Assembly (NCBI GenBank): GCA_947174885.1
Contig: CAMWKO010000001.1
Coordinates: forward strand, 1-64,000
DNA from: an uncultured Clostridia bacterium
GTDB lineage: Bacteria; Bacillota; Clostridia; Lachnospirales; Lachnospiraceae
DNA: 64,000 bases
Reading direction: 5' to 3'
Of this stretch, positions 43,853 through 52,545 are shown piece by piece. How positions within the stretch are numbered: position 1 is the first letter of the stretch; every line of letters starts with the position of its first letter. Below the pieces are notes generated by a model that did not search any database, was not told the origin of the DNA, and worked only from the letters and a program-made list of their open reading frames with translations. The position numbers and the translations under genes were made by a program.

Positions 43853-44359
43853 ATGTTTGAAAAATATGGATATTTTGAAACAGCAGAGGAGATAAATAAA
43901 AAAGCGACTGAGCTATTAGCAGCAGGGGATAAGACAGGTGTAATGGAGCTTGCCAAAGAGAATGGTATAGAAGAGGAGATAGCAGACATATTTTGTTCAG
44001 GTTCAGGTGAAATAGATTACATATGCGATGATGAAACGGCGGCTATCGGAAAAATAGATATCGAAGTAGTGGAGCTTCAACCACAGGAGATATTTAAAGA
44101 CTGGGTGGAATATATAAAGGCAAGTATCTTAAAGGATAAAAATATAGCCATAGCAGTAAGGAAAAAAGATAAGAGTCTAAAGGAGTGTATCAGTAAGATA
44201 CTTTTGTGGTCCTTTAAAAATTCATATGATGTAGATAAAGATATTATAAAAGCGGCCCAAAAAGAAAATAAGAATATTCCGGATAATATAAGGCTTGGCA
44301 TACCGGGAATGGGGACGGTCAAAAAAATGATAAGAGAGTACTTTTTGACAGATAAATAG
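43853..44359 (+). CDS. PcfK-like / AcrIIA9-family protein
   Basis: 168 residues. It starts MFEKYGYFETAEEINKKATELLAAGDKTGVMELAKENGI and carries ETAAIGKIDIE, DWVEYIK, and RKKDKSLKECISKILLWSF, the pattern I associate with PcfK-like proteins, among which AcrIIA9 was found as an inhibitor of Cas9. Many members are simply conjugation or phage accessory proteins, so anti-CRISPR activity is not shown here. It starts 1 bp after the Rep gene and is followed by a DUF7666-like gene and PcfJ, a conserved set. Confidence 0.7.
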   Translation: MFEKYGYFETAEEINKKATELLAAGDKTGVMELAKENGIEEEIADIFCSGSGEIDYICDDETAAIGKIDIEVVELQPQEIFKDWVEYIKASILKDKNIAIAVRKKDKSLKECISKILLWSFKNSYDVDKDIIKAAQKENKNIPDNIRLGIPGMGTVKKMIREYFLTDK

Positions 44360-44368
44360 GAGGCAGTC

Positions 44369-44947
44369 ATGATTGCATATAAAGGCTTTAATCAAAATTT
44401 ATGCTGCACAAAAGGTCGGGGAACATTTAAGTATGAAATCGGAAAAATATACACGGAAAAAGAATGTAAGACAGCAAGAAACGGTTTTCACTGTGTAGAA
44501 GAGCCTATAAGAGTACTTGATTGGTATGAGGATGGCAGATTTTGTATTGTAGAAATAGATGAAGATATTAATGAAAAGGATGATAAGCTGAGTGCTACGA
44601 AAATGACAATACTAAAAGAACTTGATATTATTCAGCTTATTACACATGAATGTTTATGGATCCAAAAGCATCCGAACAGGCAGACGTCTAACAGAATATT
44701 ACAAGAAACTGGAATATCATACAATACCTTCCTGGTAGTAAGGGGAAAAGATCCAAAGGCAGCAGGAGCGAAAGATACTACGTTGTTTTTATTACAGGAA
44801 AAAAATAATAGCAAGGATATTAAACGTATAACAGTGATATTCATAGACGGTTTTCAGTATAAGCCAGATACTTATTACGATATTAACGAAAAGGAAGTGA
44901 TTGCTAATGATGGCAAAAGAAAAATTAAGAAACTTAAAAATGCTTAA
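44369..44947 (+). CDS. DUF7666-like phage protein
   Basis: 192 residues. YKGFNQNLCC..., FKYEIGKIYTEKECKTARNGFHCVEEPIRVLDWY is a repeat-unit pattern found in phage proteins placed near PcfJ; the exact family name is from memory. The second half is variable and Lys-rich. AGGAGGCAG precedes the ATG. Its end overlaps the start of pcfJ by about 40 bp. Confidence 0.65.
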   Translation: MIAYKGFNQNLCCTKGRGTFKYEIGKIYTEKECKTARNGFHCVEEPIRVLDWYEDGRFCIVEIDEDINEKDDKLSATKMTILKELDIIQLITHECLWIQKHPNRQTSNRILQETGISYNTFLVVRGKDPKAAGAKDTTLFLLQEKNNSKDIKRITVIFIDGFQYKPDTYYDINEKEVIANDGKRKIKKLKNA

Positions 44948-47087
44948 AGCAACATCCAAAATGATAGATATTGCAAAGAATAATAATATTAATGAGAAGG
45001 GTAAAAATGCATCAGGATATAGTACAGTAAAGTTAAGATACAATTATCAGTTTCTGCTTAGATGCCAAAATTTGGAAGGATTTATTAAAATTGCCATATT
45101 TTATCCTAAAAAGGTACAACAGGGTATATTGACACCGAGTGAGGAGCTATTTATAAATGAACAGACCGGGGAGAATATCACAAGATTACTGGATGATAAA
45201 TATAATGAAACAGGATGGTCAAACAGATATATTGGCAATTCATATGACTGTAGTGTACCTCAATTATGGTATTGCAAAAACTATGCGTATATAAACAGAG
45301 ATGGAAAGCAAACTATTAGCCAGCTGGGTAATCATAGAGATGCGTTTCTAAATATATATGAATTTCAAAAAACTGCAAGAAAAAATAAACTGGATTTGAG
45401 AGAAAAGAAAAAGCTGGAGGAGTGGGATGCAGATATGGCACTTGTGCCTGATCCACCGGCTGATATTGCAGAGTGGATGCATAAGCATCTGATAAGAGAA
45501 CAGTTCATTTTCTATAATAAAAAAGCTGATACCTGTTACTGCACATACTGTAGGAAAGAAATGCCATTAGAAAGACGTATTCCAGTTATGAAGGAAATAT
45601 ATAAGCACAATAATAGAGCAAGATGCTATGTATGTGGCAGAGAAGTAAAAATGAAAAACCTAAATCAGCTTGCAATGATAACTAATACAGGCGGCTATTG
45701 GTATCAACTTATAAGTAAACTAAGTGATAATAGAGGAATTGTTTTAAGAGAGTTTAGAATAAGGCAATATTATAAAAAAGAGAATTACAAAAATCCTTAC
45801 AATGAAGTAGTTGAAACAAAAAGAATTTTTTATGACGGTACAAATATAAAAAGATATCAGTATGAACTGTATAAAAACAGCTATTACAGATGGGTAAACA
45901 GAGATAATAACAGTTATTACTATGATAGTTCACAATTATACAAAACGAACCTGCGAAGCCTTAATCAGGTTATTGGGAAAAAGAGTGGGATATTACAATA
46001 TATCAGAAAAGGTAATACAGACATACACAGATATATGGCGATAGAAGTTAAAAAGCCATATCTTGAAAAGATAGTTAAAGCAGGTTTTTATGAGCTTGCA
46101 AAGGATATTATGCAGTATAGCAGCTTTAAACCGGGAGCGGAGTTTAATGAAAAAGAAACTGAGCTTGTAAAGATAATGTGCATAGACAAAAACAGGCTTA
46201 ACAGGTTTAAAACGATGGATAAACAGGACGGTACAACACTTTGCTGGCTACAGGAGGAAAAACGTAATAATACTCAATATCCTAATTCCATAATAAATGA
46301 AATGTCTTTAGAAGGATTAATACCATCGTCCTTTGATTTTTTAAATAAAAAAATGACTTATTTGCAGATATACAATTATCTCATAAAACAAACTGAACCG
46401 GATGATAGTTTAGGAACGACAAGAGTGACTTGGACGGACTACATAAATATGGCCAAGAAAGTGGGAATGAATATAGAAAACGAACAGATATATAAACCAA
46501 AGGACCTTAAGGCAGCCCATAACAGGTGTATTAAGATAATGCAGCAGGGTGAAATGAAGGTAATGGCTTTAAAACTGGAAAAAGAGTGGCCAACAGCAAA
46601 TGATGTCATTAAAACTCTGAAAAAATATGAGTATATAGGAGAAAAATATTCAGTAATAGCACCAAAGAGCATATATGACATAGTAGTAGAGGGTACTATA
46701 TTAGGTCATTGTGTACATACTTGTGATTATTACTTCGATAGGATACAGAGACGAGAATCATATATATTATTCCTAAGATATAGTGATAAACCGGATGTAT
46801 CATATTACACGCTTGAGGTAGAGCCTTCGGGGAATATAAGACAAAAGCGAACTACAGGGGATAATCAGAACAAGGATTTTGAAAAAGCTGTTGATTTTTT
46901 AAAGGAATGGCAGCAGGTCATAAAGTTAAGACTTGACGATGAGGATAAAAAGTTGGGTAAAAAGAGCGATGAGTTGAGAAAGAAAAACTATGCAGAATTA
47001 AGAAAAAATGGAAATAAGATATGGCATGGAAGACTTGCAGGCAAGCTGTTAGCACAAGTGCTGGAAGATGACTTTATGCTTGTATAA
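44907..47087 (+). CDS. PcfJ-domain protein
   Basis: 726 residues. The last 150 residues hold the PcfJ signature: LGHCVHTCDYYFDRIQ, YILFLRYSDKPDVSYYTLEV, and IRQKRTTGDNQN. An N-terminal zinc-like region has CYCTYCRKE and CYVCGRE. First found in conjugative plasmid pCF10 and common in Firmicutes phages; its function is not settled. ATG 44907 (or 44910) follows AAGGAAGTG inside the preceding gene, so the two are coupled. Confidence 0.85.
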   Translation: MMAKEKLRNLKMLKATSKMIDIAKNNNINEKGKNASGYSTVKLRYNYQFLLRCQNLEGFIKIAIFYPKKVQQGILTPSEELFINEQTGENITRLLDDKYNETGWSNRYIGNSYDCSVPQLWYCKNYAYINRDGKQTISQLGNHRDAFLNIYEFQKTARKNKLDLREKKKLEEWDADMALVPDPPADIAEWMHKHLIREQFIFYNKKADTCYCTYCRKEMPLERRIPVMKEIYKHNNRARCYVCGREVKMKNLNQLAMITNTGGYWYQLISKLSDNRGIVLREFRIRQYYKKENYKNPYNEVVETKRIFYDGTNIKRYQYELYKNSYYRWVNRDNNSYYYDSSQLYKTNLRSLNQVIGKKSGILQYIRKGNTDIHRYMAIEVKKPYLEKIVKAGFYELAKDIMQYSSFKPGAEFNEKETELVKIMCIDKNRLNRFKTMDKQDGTTLCWLQEEKRNNTQYPNSIINEMSLEGLIPSSFDFLNKKMTYLQIYNYLIKQTEPDDSLGTTRVTWTDYINMAKKVGMNIENEQIYKPKDLKAAHNRCIKIMQQGEMKVMALKLEKEWPTANDVIKTLKKYEYIGEKYSVIAPKSIYDIVVEGTILGHCVHTCDYYFDRIQRRESYILFLRYSDKPDVSYYTLEVEPSGNIRQKRTTGDNQNKDFEKAVDFLKEWQQVIKLRLDDEDKKLGKKSDELRKKNYAELRKNGNKIWHGRLAGKLLAQVLEDDFMLV

Positions 47088-47099
47088 AGGAGGAACAAT

Positions 47100-48368
47100 A
47101 TGGAACAAATTTCAGAATATCATCAGATTACATTAAATGAATACATGGAGTTAAAGAAGAAAATAGCGGACAAGCTCAATAGTATGGCTAATGACTATAT
47201 TACGGTTGGTTATTATTTAAAAAAGATAAGGGATACAGAAGGTTATAAGCAGGATGGTTATGATAGTCTTACAGATTTTGCGAAAGCAGAGTACGGATTA
47301 AGCGAATCAACAGTATCGAGATTTATAGCTATTAATACAAAGTTTTCAATAGACGGAAATACACCACTTCTGATTGAGGATTTTAAAAACTTTGGTAGTT
47401 CTAAACTGTCAGAAATGCTAACTCTTTCAGATGAGGACGTAAAACTGATAAAGGAAAACACAACAGTGGCAACCATAAGAGAAATAAAGCAGTTTAATAA
47501 GCAGGAGCCGGAAGAAACTAAAAATGAAATTGAAAATGCTGAAAGCCGAGTAAATACTCAGCCTGAAGATGATTTGCACAAGGTAATAATAGAGTTTTTC
47601 AGAAATGAAAAGGAATTATTAGATGAAGTATGGCAGCAGTCTACAGAAGAGGATATAGCTGAAATAATAAATCCGATCGGAAACAGGACCTACAAAAAAG
47701 GTTTATATATGCTTTTATTCTATGACCATAAAGATGGGCTTGCTCTTAAGAAGTTTGGCCAAAGTGAAGCAAAGCTATATACCTGGTATGATTTTATGGC
47801 AGCTATAGTTTACATATATAAGGAATATTATGAGGACGGAAAGAGTGTTCATGAAGGATATTATGGAAAAATAATAGAAACGGAAAATGAAACGGAAGAG
47901 CCAAAAAACGGAACGAATGAACTAAAAAACGGAACGAATGTAACGAAAACACCAAAAAACGAAACGAAAATACATAAAAACGGAACGGAGGATGTAACTG
48001 CAAGTGAGGTAACAGGACCTGAGATAGTTCCGGAAGCAAATGAAGAGTTAGAAGAAAAAGTTACAGAGGCAGCAGTAGAGGAAGAGGAAAAAGAGGAGAT
48101 TTTAACCAAAGAAGAAATTGCGATATCGCAAGTAAATACTCAGCTTGAAGAACAATCAGCTGCTATTGAAAACGGAGAAAAAGTACTGGCTGAATTACAT
48201 CTCATGAAAATATATAAAATAGGCGGAGAAGTTTTTTATGAGGAAAACGGAGGGATTATAGCAAGAACTGAAACTATAGATGAAATAATAACAACAATAA
48301 GCAATGAAATATCAAAAGAAGTAGCTTGTAAAAATAAAATCTGTACTATCACTTTCAGAAAGGAGTAG
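47100..48368 (+). CDS. Phage regulatory-like protein with repeat-rich middle
   Basis: 422 residues. The N-terminal 140 residues resemble ParB/anti-repressor-like phage DNA-associated proteins (YYLKKIRDTEGYKQDGYDSLTDFAKAEYGLSESTVSRFIAINTKF), then a second helical domain, an Asn-Gly-Thr/Lys repeat section (KNGTNELKNGTN, from a DNA repeat near 47890-47980), an acidic coiled region and a C-terminal strand-rich tail. A copy of the ACTTGCGATATCGCAA palindrome lies in this gene at 48118. AAGGAGG precedes the ATG. Function inferred only as DNA-associated. Confidence 0.65.
   Translation: MEQISEYHQITLNEYMELKKKIADKLNSMANDYITVGYYLKKIRDTEGYKQDGYDSLTDFAKAEYGLSESTVSRFIAINTKFSIDGNTPLLIEDFKNFGSSKLSEMLTLSDEDVKLIKENTTVATIREIKQFNKQEPEETKNEIENAESRVNTQPEDDLHKVIIEFFRNEKELLDEVWQQSTEEDIAEIINPIGNRTYKKGLYMLLFYDHKDGLALKKFGQSEAKLYTWYDFMAAIVYIYKEYYEDGKSVHEGYYGKIIETENETEEPKNGTNELKNGTNVTKTPKNETKIHKNGTEDVTASEVTGPEIVPEANEELEEKVTEAAVEEEEKEEILTKEEIAISQVNTQLEEQSAAIENGEKVLAELHLMKIYKIGGEVFYEENGGIIARTETIDEIITTISNEISKEVACKNKICTITFRKE
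48118..48131. repeat. Palindrome TTGCGATATCGCAA, copy 1 of 3
   Basis: Perfect 14-bp palindrome inside a gene; the same sequence is at 63555-63568 and a 12-bp core is at 51984-51995. Shared flank extends it to ACTTGCGATATCGCAA. Confidence 0.8.
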
Positions 48369-48372
48369 CGTT

Positions 48373-48558
48373 ATGGGAAAAGTAATAGACAATCTTGCCG
48401 GCTCGCCCTGTAGTGTAGCGGGGTATATGGCCAATAAGGGTATATGTGTAAACTCGAAGAATTGTAACAAGAATATACATCCGGAAGATAAATATGCCTG
48501 CTGGGGGTGCATCATGAATTTTTTATCACAGGAAGAGGAGGGAACAAAATGTACATAA
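48373..48558 (+). CDS. Cys-rich small phage protein
   Basis: 61 residues with six cysteines (GICVNSKNCNKN, CWGCIMNF), a probable zinc- or redox-binding protein. AGAAAGGAG precedes the ATG and it overlaps the next gene by 10 bp. Unrecognised. Confidence 0.65.
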   Translation: MGKVIDNLAGSPCSVAGYMANKGICVNSKNCNKNIHPEDKYACWGCIMNFLSQEEEGTKCT

Positions 48559-49130
48559 GGCCAAGCATTTTCAAAAAATTAGTAAAAAAAGCATATGAGG
48601 CGAACGGAATATATCTTGCCAACAGAGATGGAACAGTAATTATAGCAGGTTCTAACTGGATTATAAATGTCAAAGAAAATGAAATTCCAAATAGAATTAA
48701 AGCAATTATTATTGAGTTTACCGGCTTTATTCCAAAGGCAGGAGATGAAGAATGTAGTATTAGTAAATATGGGATACAAATGGAAATACCTAATGATGAA
48801 TTGTTGCTTAATGAAGCATGGACAGGTCTAAAGAAAAAAGCACATAGAACACCGGTATATATAAACACAATGTATAAACTAACAAGAGTATATCAGTGTG
48901 ATTATGATTTTATGGTAGATAATATGCTTGATAATCTTGTATCAACAGCTGATACAGAAGAATATGAAACAGCTCCTGATGGTCCTTATATGACGAATGA
49001 TAGCAGAATAATATACAGTAATGAGATTATGAAGCTGGCACACATGGTAGTGCATCCTGATGATGACACAATGCAGGAAGAAATACTTGAAGCTATTCGT
49101 AAAGTAGATCTAGGAGGTGCTAATGAATAA
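48549..49130 (+). CDS. Early phage protein, 193 residues
   Basis: Start at ATG 48549 after GAGGAGGG, inside the preceding gene; a longer frame from 48507 is not supported by a ribosome site. Sequence shows KKLVKKAYEANGIYLANRDGTVIIAGSNW and an acidic C terminus. No family recognised; overlaps ssb. Confidence 0.7.
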   Translation: MYIRPSIFKKLVKKAYEANGIYLANRDGTVIIAGSNWIINVKENEIPNRIKAIIIEFTGFIPKAGDEECSISKYGIQMEIPNDELLLNEAWTGLKKKAHRTPVYINTMYKLTRVYQCDYDFMVDNMLDNLVSTADTEEYETAPDGPYMTNDSRIIYSNEIMKLAHMVVHPDDDTMQEEILEAIRKVDLGGANE

Positions 49131-49530
49131 AGTAATTTTAATGGGTCGACTGACCAGAGAGCCGGAAGTGAGGTATTCACAAGGTGAAAGCCAAACAGCT
49201 ATTTCAAGATTTACCTTAGCGGTAGATAGAAGATTTAAAAAAGATGGTGAAGCAACAGCAGATTTTATTTCATGTGTTGCCTTTGGCAAACAGGCAGAAT
49301 TTGTTGAAAGATACTTGCATCAAGGCACAAAGATTGTAGCAGAAGGTCATATACAGACAGGAAGTTATACAAATAAAGACGGTCATAAGGTATATACAAC
49401 AGATGTAATGGTTGAAACCTTAGAATTTGCAGAAAGTAAATTATCATCAGAGAATGGTAGCAGAACCAAAGTAGATGAGCAGGGATTTATGACTATTCCG
49501 GAAGATGATGAAGGAGTACCATTTGCATGA
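49123..49530 (+). CDS. ssb: Single-stranded DNA-binding protein
   Basis: 135 residues. OB fold from MNKVILMGRLTREPEVRYSQG to about 105 (FTLAVDRRF, FISCVAFGKQAEFVERYLHQG, VEGH-like VAEGHIQTGSY), and a C-terminal tail ending EDDEGVPFA in place of the usual DDDIPF. Coats ssDNA in phage replication and recombination. Start at ATG 49123 after AGGAGGTG. Fits with the Rep gene. Confidence 0.95.
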   Translation: MNKVILMGRLTREPEVRYSQGESQTAISRFTLAVDRRFKKDGEATADFISCVAFGKQAEFVERYLHQGTKIVAEGHIQTGSYTNKDGHKVYTTDVMVETLEFAESKLSSENGSRTKVDEQGFMTIPEDDEGVPFA

Positions 49531-49540
49531 GGAGAATAAG

Positions 49541-49711
49541 ATGAAAAAAATAGTTGTAAGAAATAAATCAATAGCGACAGAGGAATTTGCATTGATATTG
49601 GCAGCAGAAGCGGTAAAAGGAGATGGAGTTTATGAATATAAGGAATATACAGCGAAAGTCACTAAAGAGAATGATGAAGTTTTGGAAATTAAAGTAACAG
49701 GAGGCTTTTAG
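49541..49711 (+). CDS. Small early phage protein, 56 residues
   Basis: MKKIVVRNKSIATEEFALILAAEAVKGDG, strand-rich end. ATG 49541 follows GAGGAG. Unrecognised. Confidence 0.65.
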   Translation: MKKIVVRNKSIATEEFALILAAEAVKGDGVYEYKEYTAKVTKENDEVLEIKVTGGF

Positions 49712-49714
49712 TGG

Positions 49715-49993
49715 ATGAAGAGTATAGTACAGAGTGAGAAAAGATGTTATGTATGCGATGTATATGGATACTTGGAAGAACATCATATATTTCACGGAAC
49801 AGCCAATAGAAAGAAGAGTGAGAAACATGGTCTTAAGGTATATCTGTGTTATCTCCATCACCGGGATAATGTAATAGGAGTACATTTTAATAAAGAATTG
49901 GATTTAGCACTAAAGAAGAAAGCTCAAGAGATATTTGAGAAACAGCATTCCAGAGAAGAATTCATGCAGGAATTTGGAAAGAGCTATTTGTAA
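49715..49993 (+). CDS. HNH-like phage recombination/nuclease protein
   Basis: 92 residues. CYVC then LEEHHIFHG and a later VYLCYLHH are an HNH-type metal motif with two Cys pairs; the end GVHFNKELDLALKKKAQEIF is common in this small phage family. Possible role in phage recombination or resolution. GGAGG lies upstream of the ATG. Confidence 0.8.
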   Translation: MKSIVQSEKRCYVCDVYGYLEEHHIFHGTANRKKSEKHGLKVYLCYLHHRDNVIGVHFNKELDLALKKKAQEIFEKQHSREEFMQEFGKSYL

Positions 49994-50004
49994 GGAGTGA
50001 AAGA

Positions 50005-50370
50005 ATGTACAAGGTTGATTTATATACCATAGTAGACAGTAAATCATATGCTTATCAAATATCATTTACTGATGAAAAGGGAAAAGTTCATGAAAGAAGC
50101 CATAGAAGGGAGATAAAGGCAAGTAAAAATCAGAAGGAGCTGTATGCGATAATAGATGCAGTAAAGATATTAAAAAGTAAATGCCATGTAGTAATACATA
50201 CAGAGAGTAATTACATAATATCAGCAATAAGAAACTGGCTCACACAATGGCAGCAGGACAAGTTTATAAATGCTAAAGGTCAGGAAGTGAAAAACAAGAA
50301 CCTGTGGGAAGAGTATATTTTACTCACATTAAAGCACGAAGTGGAGGTAGTAAAGGAAGATGGAAATTAA
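50005..50370 (+). CDS. RNase H-like protein, active site altered
   Basis: 121 residues. WLTQWQQDKFINAKGQEVKNKNLWEEYI strongly resembles the RNase H I segment near the third and fourth active residues, but the usual YTDS loop is HTESN and the first Asp is not obvious, so catalysis may be lost or moved. AAGGAG precedes the ATG. Likely a phage RNase H relative for primer removal or a non-catalytic relic. Confidence 0.7.
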   Translation: MYKVDLYTIVDSKSYAYQISFTDEKGKVHERSHRREIKASKNQKELYAIIDAVKILKSKCHVVIHTESNYIISAIRNWLTQWQQDKFINAKGQEVKNKNLWEEYILLTLKHEVEVVKEDGN

Positions 50371-50512
50371 AAGTATCAGTACAGTGGAAAGCAGTAGTGA
50401 GATACACGCAAAGCTGCTTGTAGCGAAAGAGTATGCAAAGCCTACAGCGGTAGCAGTTGAAGTGTTTAAAAGACCGGCTTTTCCGAATATGATAAAAACT
50501 AGAAAGGATTAG
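50360..50512 (+). CDS. Small phage protein, 50 residues
   Basis: Frame MEIKSISTVESSSEIHAKLLVAKEYAKP, overlapping the RNase H-like gene by 11 bp; AAAGGAAG sits just upstream. Its TAG is next to a GGAGGGG/CCCCTCC hairpin (50513-50530) at a convergent boundary. Unrecognised. Confidence 0.6.
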   Translation: MEIKSISTVESSSEIHAKLLVAKEYAKPTAVAVEVFKRPAFPNMIKTRKD

Positions 50513-50518
50513 GAGGGG

Positions 50519-50689
50519 TTATTCCCCTCCAGGACCATCTTTTCTGGGGCGTGAAGATTCTGGTAAAGGCTCTACATTATATTTTGATTTTGAAGAGTCT
50601 TTAACAGTGTTTTTAAGACTGTTCTTAGATAAGTCTATATCTGGAATATTTCCGTCATCATAGAGGTCAGTAACTTTTTTATTAGACAT
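50519..50689 (-). CDS. Small reverse-strand phage protein, 56 residues
   Basis: Reverse-strand frame MSNKKVTDLYDDGNIPDIDL, hydrophilic, ending RPRKDGPGGE. The site AAAGGAT lies 9 nt before the ATG. It runs against the early operon, in the block that also carries the self-contained unit at 50790. Unrecognised. Confidence 0.6.
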   Translation of the reverse strand: MSNKKVTDLYDDGNIPDIDLSKNSLKNTVKDSSKSKYNVEPLPESSRPRKDGPGGE

Positions 50690-50789
50690 AACTACACCAT
50701 CCTTTCAATGATAGTGTGTGTAGGAATAAGCAATTTATTCAAAAAAAGGAGATTGTTAAATATATAAGAAAATATTTGGAAATAAATAA

Positions 50790-50818
50790 TTGAAAAAATA
50801 TATTTGGTGGTATATAAT
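50790..50818 (+). promoter_or_regulatory. Promoter of the self-contained cargo gene
   Basis: TTGAAA (50790-50795), 17-bp spacer, TATAAT (50813-50818), 20 bp before the ATG. Confidence 0.8.
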
Positions 50819-50839
50819 CTCCAATAAGGAGATTATACA

Positions 50840-51388
50840 ATGCGAAAAAGGCGAAAAGAGCTAAATTGTAATAGCAAAATACAATTTAATGAGAAATTAG
50901 AATTAACAATTTATAAATATCTTTGTAATGAGAAAATAACTTGGAGAAACTGGAAAAAAATAAAAAAAGAGTATAGATTTGATACATATAAAGAATGGAG
51001 TCAATATATTCAGAAGAAGTATATAGTTTATAGTACTGATAGTTTAATTGAATTTAAGAAATATTTAGAAAATATAATAAGAAAAAATAGTACAGTTTCT
51101 GTATTTGGAGAAAGTATAGTATTTCCTGGACTCGTTTCTTCTATTTTAACTATCTTGTTTAATATATTTGCAGATATGAAATATGATAAGGAAGGTGATT
51201 TAATATATATTATTTCATTTTCAGTTATCATGTCAATTTTATTATCATGTCTAGTTATTTATTTAATTAAACCAATGTTAGATAATGTATTTAGAAATAA
51301 ATTAAGAAATTATATGTATAGTGATTACAAAGATGAAATTGAAAAGTTAATTAAAATTAGAGAAGAAGCACAAAAAACCACCAATTAA
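50840..51388 (+). CDS. Membrane protein in an independent (moron-like) transcription unit
   Basis: 182 residues: a charged helical N-terminal half (TWRNWKKIKKEYRFDTYKEWSQYIQKKYI) and two membrane helices at about 92-112 and 122-145, then a helical tail. AAGGAG lies before the ATG. It has its own promoter and a perfect terminator, unlike its operon neighbours. Such units (morons) are usually transcribed in the lysogen and often serve superinfection exclusion or defence. Function inferred from layout only. Confidence 0.75.
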   Translation: MRKRRKELNCNSKIQFNEKLELTIYKYLCNEKITWRNWKKIKKEYRFDTYKEWSQYIQKKYIVYSTDSLIEFKKYLENIIRKNSTVSVFGESIVFPGLVSSILTILFNIFADMKYDKEGDLIYIISFSVIMSILLSCLVIYLIKPMLDNVFRNKLRNYMYSDYKDEIEKLIKIREEAQKTTN

Positions 51389-51402
51389 TTGGTGGTTTTT
51401 TG
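51372..51402 (+). terminator. Perfect terminator of the cargo gene
   Basis: 30-bp perfect palindrome AAAAAACCACCAATT + complement with T run, overlapping the last codons of the gene. Confidence 0.9.
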
Positions 51403-51447
51403 CATCTTCCCTTAAGTTTCTTGTTAAAAAATATAAAAGGAGTTAAA

Positions 51448-51846
51448 ATGACAAAAAAAGAAGCAAATCAACTATATTACATAAATAGAGAGATAAGGAT
51501 GTGGCAGAGAGAGTTAGATAAACTAAGAAATCAGTCTAATATTAAAGGGCAAAATATTGATGGTATGCCTAGAGGAAGTAATAAAACAGATAAAGTATCA
51601 AAAAGAGCAATAAAAATAGTTGAAATAGAGGAGACTATACGAATATTGCATAACAAGGCGGTAACCTCAAAGGCTGAAATAATGAAATATATTGAAAACA
51701 TACCGGATAGTTGTGATAGACAGATTTTTTTCCTAAGGGCAGCAGCTTGTTTGCCCTGGAGTGTGATAGCTGATGAACTAGGAGGAGATAATACAGAAGA
51801 CAGTGTAAGGATGAGATATAATAGGATATTTCTATCAAAAAAATAA
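51448..51846 (+). CDS. Late transcription regulator, RinA/ArpU-like sigma-type HTH
   Basis: 132 residues from ATG 51448, with AAAGGAG upstream. IENIPDSCDRQIFFLRAAACLPWSVIADELGGDNTEDSVRMRYNRIF is a region 4-type helix-turn-helix typical of phage late activators placed just before terminase. Expected to switch on the late promoter a few bases downstream. Confidence 0.8.
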   Translation: MTKKEANQLYYINREIRMWQRELDKLRNQSNIKGQNIDGMPRGSNKTDKVSKRAIKIVEIEETIRILHNKAVTSKAEIMKYIENIPDSCDRQIFFLRAAACLPWSVIADELGGDNTEDSVRMRYNRIFLSKK

Positions 51847-51851
51847 AAAGT

Positions 51852-51884
51852 TGTTCGATATGTTCGGTCAATATTTGCTATAAT
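51852..51884 (+). promoter_or_regulatory. Probable late promoter with activator repeats
   Basis: Extended minus 10 TGCTATAAT (51876-51884) with no good minus 35; in its place are two direct TGTTCG repeats (51852-51857 and 51861-51866), spaced 9 bp, suitable for a bound activator. Confidence 0.65.
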
Positions 51885-51910
51885 GTATTTGTAAAAGAGT
51901 GATATAAATT

Positions 51911-51940
51911 AATGGCATCTTTGTAGATGTCATTTTTTAT
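51911..51940 (+). terminator. Terminator-like hairpin in the late leader
   Basis: Stem AATGGCATCT / AGATGTCATT (one G-U pair) with a T run, about 30 bp after the late promoter and before terminase. Confidence 0.7.
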
Positions 51941-51983
51941 TACAGAAAATAGGAAATTGGCAGCAGAATATTAAGTAATTACT

Positions 51984-51995
51984 TGCGATATCGCA
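51984..51995. repeat. Palindrome TGCGATATCGCA, copy 2 of 3
   Basis: 12-bp core of the repeated palindrome, in the noncoding leader of the terminase gene, preceded by ACT as in the other copies. Confidence 0.75.
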
Positions 51996-52032
51996 TTTTT
52001 TTATGCAGAGAAATAGAAAGAAGGTGAGCCTA

Positions 52033-52545
52033 ATGGCACTAACAGCAAAACAGAAAAGGTTTGTAGAGGAATATATGATAGATTTAAATGCCACTCAGGC
52101 AGCCATAAGGGCAGGATATTCAGTAGATACAGCAAAAGAAATAGGATGTGAAAACCTAACAAAACCTAACATTTCAAAAAAAGTTGGGGAAGCAATGGCA
52201 GAGAGATCAAAAAGAACTGGGATTAATCAGGACAGAGTTGTTTTAGAGCTTGCAAAGATTGCACTGGTAAATATGACATACATTGTTGATGGTGAAGGAA
52301 AAATCAAGGACACTGCAAAAGATGAAGACCTTGCTTGCATTGAAGCCATAAAGTACAAATCGTCTGAAAGTGACACAGGTAGCAGTGTTGAAAGGGAAGT
52401 CAGGATTGCTTCCAAGTTGAAAGCACTGGAGCTGTTAGGTAAGCATTTGGGAATGTTTAAAGATAAAGTGGAAGTATCAACTATAAAGGAAGAACAATCA
52501 CAGTTGGAAAGTATTATTGCTAATTTGATGAGTGGTGATGGATAG
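52033..52545 (+). CDS. terS: Terminase small subunit
   Basis: 170 residues. LTAKQKRFVEEYMIDLNATQAAIRAGYSVDTAKEIGCENLTKPNISKKV is the DNA-recognising helix-turn-helix of TerS, followed by a helical oligomerisation section. GAAGGTGAG precedes ATG 52033. It recognises the phage pac or cos site and recruits the large subunit; the GTG of terL follows directly, overlapping the TAG. Confidence 0.93.
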   Translation: MALTAKQKRFVEEYMIDLNATQAAIRAGYSVDTAKEIGCENLTKPNISKKVGEAMAERSKRTGINQDRVVLELAKIALVNMTYIVDGEGKIKDTAKDEDLACIEAIKYKSSESDTGSSVEREVRIASKLKALELLGKHLGMFKDKVEVSTIKEEQSQLESIIANLMSGDG

